Shown here: in pieces, positions 5,374 to 8,762 of the stretch | How positions within the stretch are numbered: the first letter of the stretch is position 1 | Layout: every line of letters starts with the position of its first letter | Origin: Dehalococcoidales bacterium | GTDB taxonomy: Bacteria > Chloroflexota > Dehalococcoidia > E44-bin15 | NCBI GenBank assembly: GCA_030615555.1 | Contig: JAUWZB010000028.1 | Span: 1 to 8,762, forward strand | Length of the DNA: 8,762 bases | Direction: 5' to 3' | Notes under the pieces: model-generated | Databases searched by the model: none | Told to the model about the DNA's origin: nothing | The model's input: only the letters and a program-made list of their open reading frames with translations | Position numbers and translations under genes: made by a program

Positions 5374-6165
5374 TCAGCCCCCGGCGGTCAATCCCCCATC
5401 TATGTAGATATTCTGCCCAGTAACGAAATCGGAGGCATCAGAAGCGAGGTAAACAGCAAGAAGACCTATCTCCCTCGGGGTGGCAGCTCTCCCCATGGGG
5501 ATACGGGCCATCTCTTTTAGCCTGTAGTCTTCACTCTTCTCCAGCATCAGTTTGGCTGCCTCGGTTAGCGTCCAGCTAGGGCCGATGGCGTTGACATTAA
5601 TGTTATAGGGAGCCCATTCTCGGGCCAGCGTCTGGGTAAATCTAGCCGCTGCCGCTTTGCTCACACAATACAGGCTATTATGATCAAATGCGCTTATTGC
5701 AGCTGCGGAGGTAATGATAATGATCTTCCCCTTTCGTCGCTCGATCATATGGGGGCCTATAGCCCTAGCACATAACAGGATAGCTCTCAAGTTGAGATCC
5801 AGCACGTCATACCAGTCCTCGTCAGTTATCGGGCGTATATTATGCTCAGCCAGGGGTATTACCACCCGCCTAGCGCCTTTGCCAGCATTATTAACCAATA
5901 TGTCGATTTTCCCGAATTTCGATATAGCCTCGCTAACCATCCGTTGCACTTGGTCTTCCTTGGTGACATCGGTCGTGATAGCGAGGCATCGCCGCCCGAA
6001 ATCTTGAACCTCGCTTGCAGTTTGTTCGTTTTCCTCCGTCGTTCGGTCCACAGCGACAATGTCAGCACCGGCTTCAGCCAGAGTCACAGCAATCCCTTTG
6101 CCTATGCCCCGAGCCGCACCAGTAACGATGGCAACCTTGCCCTCAATACTATACTCCTTGAGCAC
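5374..6165 (-). CDS. SDR-family NAD(P)-dependent oxidoreductase
   Basis: A classical short-chain dehydrogenase/reductase of 263 residues, a usual length. It would interconvert a hydroxyl and a keto group on a small or CoA-linked substrate using a nicotinamide cofactor. The cofactor motif TGAARGIG is at 15-22. Asp40 at the end of the second strand (VAVDR) suggests NAD(H) rather than NADP(H). NNAG is at 92-95, Asn125 fits the structural Asn, and the catalytic triad is Ser153, Tyr166, Lys170 (YCVSK). A C-terminal IDGG (255-258) is typical. The segment between NNAG and the Asn (about 96-118, KGARRVVIPLAEHN...) is somewhat longer than in FabG-like proteins. The start is GTG (6163-6165) with GGAGGTGA upstream; no other plausible start exists nearby. 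It lies 269 bp behind the acyl-CoA ligase on the same strand. A hydroxyacyl-CoA or alcohol dehydrogenase role is inferred from the neighbours only. Confidence 0.9.
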   Translation of the reverse strand: MLKEYSIEGKVAIVTGAARGIGKGIAVTLAEAGADIVAVDRTTEENEQTASEVQDFGRRCLAITTDVTKEDQVQRMVSEAISKFGKIDILVNNAGKGARRVVIPLAEHNIRPITDEDWYDVLDLNLRAILLCARAIGPHMIERRKGKIIIITSAAAISAFDHNSLYCVSKAAAARFTQTLAREWAPYNINVNAIGPSWTLTEAAKLMLEKSEDYRLKEMARIPMGRAATPREIGLLAVYLASDASDFVTGQNIYIDGGLTAGG

Positions 6166-6171
6166 GCTACT

Positions 6172-6179
6172 TCACCTCC
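6172..6179 (-). promoter_or_regulatory. Ribosome binding site supporting the GTG start of the SDR gene
   Basis: GGAGGTGA on the minus strand, with the GGAGG core 9 nt before the GTG at 6165. It supports this non-ATG start. The next in-frame Met is residue 140. Confidence 0.7.
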
Positions 6180-6434
6180 AATCTCTCCTCTTTCCTGGTT
6201 AATAGCTTTCTTGTTTCTTGAGAGGCTTCATCCCCGGTAATTGTCAGTTCGTAATGAACATCTTGTCTTCAATGACCTCAATGAGATGCGGCTAGGGATG
6301 GAGGAGAGAAAACGCTGCCCCCATCTAGACTATTTCGGGGAAGCTGCGGGGCGTTTGCGAACGTAGCTTGTTCCGTCCTCGTACAAATGCTAGCGGACCG
6401 CGCTAAACACGAGGAACTACAGTTACTTCTCAGC
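6180..6434. other. Structured gap between the acyl-CoA ligase and SDR genes
   Basis: No gene is recognised. On the minus strand this is the 3' side of the ligase gene and the upstream region of the SDR gene. It holds a nested hairpin (6376-6415), a small CGTT/AACG hairpin near 6353-6364, and C-/G-rich tracts that could pair (about 6317-6338). I found no convincing minus-strand -35/-10 pair for the SDR gene, so read-through from the ligase or an atypical promoter is possible. Confidence 0.45.
6376..6415 (-). terminator. Nested hairpin downstream of the acyl-CoA ligase gene
   Basis: The outer stem TCCTCGT/ACGAGGA (6376-6382 with 6409-6415, 7 bp) encloses an inner hairpin TAGCG-GACCG-CGCTA (6391-6405). 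It begins about 20 bp past the ligase stop. No long T-run follows on the minus strand; only ATTTGT follows the inner stem. It may be a weak or factor-dependent terminator, or a stabilising 3' structure. Confidence 0.35.
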
Positions 6435-8150
6435 CTATTCTCTCTGTTGCGCCTCGAGCTCGGCTTTCTTCTTCTCCTCCTCCACCAATACCCGGCGCAG
6501 CACCTTGCCGATAAGGGACTTAGGTAGCGCATCTCTGAACTCCACTAGCTTAGGCACCTTGAAGCGAGCCAGGAGTGGCCGGCAGAACTCGATAATCTCC
6601 TCAGCAGTAGCACTCTCTCCCTCCTTGAGCACGATGGCGACTTTCACCGTCTGGCCCCGGTAGGGGTCGGGGACACCATAGCAGGCCACTTCCCTGATTT
6701 TGGGATGCTCATAGAGAACCTCCTCGATCTCGCGAGGATAGATGTTAAAGCCACCGGCGAGGATCATCTCTTTCTTGCGATCTACTATGAAGAAGAAGCC
6801 ATCCTCGTCCATTCTGGCCAGGTCCCCGGTATAGAGCCAGCCATTGCGCAACACCAACTCTGTCTCCTCGGGCCGATTCCAGTATCCCTTCATCAGTTGG
6901 GGGCCCCTGACGACCAGCTCGCCGACCTCGCCCACGGGCATCTCCTTCTCGCCGGTCTCCATGTCCATTATCCTGGCCTCCACATCAGGTATAGGAACCC
7001 CGATGCTTCCTATCTTGCGCATTCCGACTATGGGGTTAGCTGTGACAACAACAGGGGCCTCACTGAGGCCATAGCCCTCTACCAGCTTACCTCTACTCAG
7101 CTCTTCGAACCTCTGCTGCACCTCCCCCGGGAGCGGCGCAGCGCCGCTAACGCAGGCCTCGATAGAACGCAAGTCATATTTGCTCACTTCGGGATAGTTG
7201 TTAATGGCTACGTACATGGTAGGAACGCCGGGGAAGAAAGCGGGCCTGTACCGATTGATGGCGCTAAGCACTTTATCGGTTTCAAAGCGGGGCAGCAACA
7301 CCATTGCCGAGCCAGTGAGCACGGAAAAATGCATTACCGTAACCATGCCATATACGTGAAAGAGGGGCATTACCCCCATAATTACCTCTTCGCCTTCCTT
7401 GCGGCCTACAGGCTCTGCCCAGGCTCTCATCTGGTAGACGTTGGCGAGCACGTTGCGGTGTAGCGCAACCGCGGCCTTGCTAAGGCCGGTGGTCCCCCCT
7501 GTGTACTGGAACATCGCCACGTCGTCGGGGTCTGTCTTTACCGCGGGCGGCGCGATGCTGTAACGACGTAGCAGATCTTGGAATTTATAGATATTCTTTA
7601 CCCTGGGGATTCTGACGCGATGCCCCTCCTGGCGTTCCACAAAAATGGTAAACATCTTCTGGCTCTGCGGCGGCAGGTACTCTTTGATATTGGTTACCAC
7701 CACGTTTTTCAGGTTAGTTCGCTCCTTCAAACCCATAATTGTTTTGTAGAAGAGGCTGAGGACGATGATGGTCTCGGCGCCACAGTCCTTAAGCTGAAAC
7801 TCCATCTCCCGCGGCGAGTATAGAGGATTGGTGGCTACCACTATGGCTCCTGCCTTGAGCACAGCGTAGTAGCTGATGACGAACTGGGGGCAATTGGGCA
7901 TGAGCAAGGCCACCCTGTCGCCTTTCTTGACCCCCATTTCTAGAAGAGCGTTAGCCAGCTTGTTGGCCTGCTCGTCTAGCCCTCTGTAGCTCATCAGATA
8001 TTCGTCGTCGAAAGCTCCGGGAAAGATAATGGCGGTATGCTCGGAGAAACGGCTTGCCGATTCCTCCAGCAGTTGGTGCAGGGTAATTTGGGGGTAGTCG
8101 ATGGTTGGGGGCACGCCGGGATCATAATGCTTCAGCCAGATCTTCTCCAT
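6435..8150 (-). CDS. Long-chain fatty acid-CoA ligase (AMP-forming)
   Basis: An ANL-superfamily acyl-CoA synthetase that activates a carboxylic acid to acyl-AMP and then acyl-CoA, the entry step of beta-oxidation. At 571 residues it matches the usual FadD/LcfA length. Visible motifs: the P-loop YTGGTTGLSK (216-225), MPLFHVYG (261-268), the ATP/Mg motif YGLSEA with Glu364, YTGD (440-443, Asp443), the hinge DRKKEMILAGGFNIYP (457-472), and the C-terminal catalytic lysine Lys549 in PKSLIGKVLRR. A charged, probably helical tail (555-571, EEEKKKAELEAQQRE) follows. No signal peptide is seen, so it is cytoplasmic. The ATG at 8148-8150 has a moderate purine-rich site (GAAGGGAAG) upstream. It starts 50 bp after the acyl-CoA dehydrogenase stop on the same strand, so the two are probably co-transcribed. 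Chain-length preference cannot be read from the sequence; medium-chain or aryl acids are possible. Confidence 0.92.
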   Translation of the reverse strand: MEKIWLKHYDPGVPPTIDYPQITLHQLLEESASRFSEHTAIIFPGAFDDEYLMSYRGLDEQANKLANALLEMGVKKGDRVALLMPNCPQFVISYYAVLKAGAIVVATNPLYSPREMEFQLKDCGAETIIVLSLFYKTIMGLKERTNLKNVVVTNIKEYLPPQSQKMFTIFVERQEGHRVRIPRVKNIYKFQDLLRRYSIAPPAVKTDPDDVAMFQYTGGTTGLSKAAVALHRNVLANVYQMRAWAEPVGRKEGEEVIMGVMPLFHVYGMVTVMHFSVLTGSAMVLLPRFETDKVLSAINRYRPAFFPGVPTMYVAINNYPEVSKYDLRSIEACVSGAAPLPGEVQQRFEELSRGKLVEGYGLSEAPVVVTANPIVGMRKIGSIGVPIPDVEARIMDMETGEKEMPVGEVGELVVRGPQLMKGYWNRPEETELVLRNGWLYTGDLARMDEDGFFFIVDRKKEMILAGGFNIYPREIEEVLYEHPKIREVACYGVPDPYRGQTVKVAIVLKEGESATAEEIIEFCRPLLARFKVPKLVEFRDALPKSLIGKVLRRVLVEEEKKKAELEAQQRE

Positions 8151-8196
8151 GGTTACTTCCCTTCACCCAAGACAGGACGTAAATTGTGAGCGCATT

Positions 8197-8208
8197 CCTG
8201 TTAACAGG
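8197..8208. repeat. 12-bp perfect palindrome at the acyl-CoA dehydrogenase stop
   Basis: CCTGTTAACAGG is its own reverse complement and overlaps the TAA stop codon of the acyl-CoA dehydrogenase gene (8201-8203), about 47 bp upstream of the ligase start. It has the size of a dimeric regulator half-site pair, but no second copy is seen elsewhere in the window. Confidence 0.4.
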
Positions 8209-8762
8209 TAAACCTTCCCACCTCTATGATCCGGTCAGCAATGTCCCTCCTCAACTGTACGCCGTTTATGGGAGTGAACTGCGATATTTTCCTCAACGTC
8301 GCCAGCTGACTATCAAGCGCGTCCCCTGTCTCCATTGCCGCCCGTATCTGCTGGGCATAACCCCCTATTCTAACCATAGCATCGTTTACATAGAGCCGCA
8401 CCATGTCTATCTTTATTTTTGATTGCTGCTCCCCTAAAGACTCGATGGACTTGAGCGCTCTGAGAAGACCGCTCTCCATGGCATATACCTCCTGGGCAAT
8501 GTCGGCCAACAGGCCCAGGATCTCCTGTTCCTCCTCCAAGGCCATTCCGTACTTCTGCGCCGCGCCACCGCACAAGAACAGGAATATCTTCTTGGCCCTC
8601 TCAACGAGCTTGCGCTGGTACCCTAAGGAGCCATCGTCTGGACTGGGAGAGACAGGCTCCATTGCCGGCACCTCGTCTCTCACCTTCTCTGCCACGGGTA
8701 AAAGGGGTATCTCGTTCTTCAACGCCTTCCTCATCAGCTGTCCAATGATGAGCAGCCTGTTT
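8201..8762 (-). CDS. Acyl-CoA dehydrogenase, C-terminal part (5' end outside window)
   Basis: Only the last 186 residues of this gene are visible; the frame is open to the right edge. It reads NRLLIIGQLM followed by KALKNEIPLL, then a helical segment containing KIFLFLCGGAAQKYG, LADIAQEVYAMESGLLRALK, and a final IADRIIEVGRFTC. This matches, from memory, the extra C-terminal helical domain of the long (about 570-600 aa) acyl-CoA dehydrogenases. In these, the FAD-binding dehydrogenase core ends just before such a linker (typically NRMLVPGMLLRRA). The core with the catalytic Glu is outside the window. An internal Met (8732-8734) could be mistaken for a start, but the frame continues upstream with family-like sequence and no ribosome binding site is seen there. 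The enzyme would oxidise acyl-CoA to enoyl-CoA with electrons passed to ETF. It fits an operon with the acyl-CoA ligase 50 bp downstream. Confidence 0.8.
   Translation of the reverse strand, partial: NRLLIIGQLMRKALKNEIPLLPVAEKVRDEVPAMEPVSPSPDDGSLGYQRKLVERAKKIFLFLCGGAAQKYGMALEEEQEILGLLADIAQEVYAMESGLLRALKSIESLGEQQSKIKIDMVRLYVNDAMVRIGGYAQQIRAAMETGDALDSQLATLRKISQFTPINGVQLRRDIADRIIEVGRFTC

Noticed and set aside
6705..7463. Long (252-codon) plus-strand open frame antisense to the acyl-CoA ligase gene
   Set aside because: The opposite strand encodes a complete acyl-CoA ligase with all its motifs. The plus-strand frame has no recognisable domain or ribosome binding site.
8181..8201. Resemblance of AATTGTGAGCG to the left half of the lac operator
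   Set aside because: Only one half-site matches and no LacI-type regulator gene is in the window. Treated as coincidence.

Overview
The window is a chromosomal bacterial segment of moderately high GC. It is densely coded, with housekeeping-type and catabolic genes. An acetylene-hydratase-family molybdenum/tungsten enzyme, a cobalamin-type radical SAM protein, and a fatty-acid activation/oxidation gene pair together suggest an anaerobe. The mixture reminds me of Dehalococcoidia-type Chloroflexota or a syntrophic/deltaproteobacterial anaerobe, but the sequence alone does not fix the taxonomy. Sigma-70-like promoters (TATAAT) and GGAGG-type ribosome binding sites are easy to see.

Left part (1-2418, minus strand). 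A DprA gene (competence/recombination mediator) runs off the left edge. Upstream of it lies a B12-binding radical SAM protein. The 97-bp gap between them holds a hairpin terminator for the radical SAM gene and a good promoter for dprA. That promoter sits so close to the dprA start codon that the message would be almost leaderless. The radical SAM gene has its own promoter, which shows that the true start is an internal ATG at 2376.

Middle part (2419-3120). Two tRNA-Ser genes (anticodons CGA and GGA) lie in tandem on the minus strand, one base apart and behind one promoter. Just upstream of them is a fossil that no long reading frame reveals: the last 38 codons of a tyrosine recombinase (integrase). 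It is cut off exactly at an 8-bp inverted repeat. This is the only mobile-element trace in the window, and it suggests that an island once integrated near this tRNA-Ser locus.

Right part (3121-8762). A plus-strand gene with an extended -10 promoter and a strong ribosome binding site encodes a 739-residue soluble molybdopterin enzyme of the acetylene hydratase family. The catalytic Asp known from acetylene hydratase is replaced by Ser, so it probably catalyses a different reaction. It converges on a minus-strand set: an acyl-CoA dehydrogenase (only its C-terminal part is in the window), a long-chain acyl-CoA ligase 50 bp behind it, and, after a 269-bp structured gap, an NAD-type short-chain dehydrogenase. 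The ligase and the acyl-CoA dehydrogenase fit activation and first oxidation of a fatty or other carboxylic acid. The short-chain dehydrogenase could serve a later step.

I see no clear new multi-gene system. The best leads are the altered active site of the molybdopterin enzyme, the integrase fossil with its fold-back breakpoint beside the tandem tRNA-Ser genes, and a possible internal deletion in the radical SAM protein.
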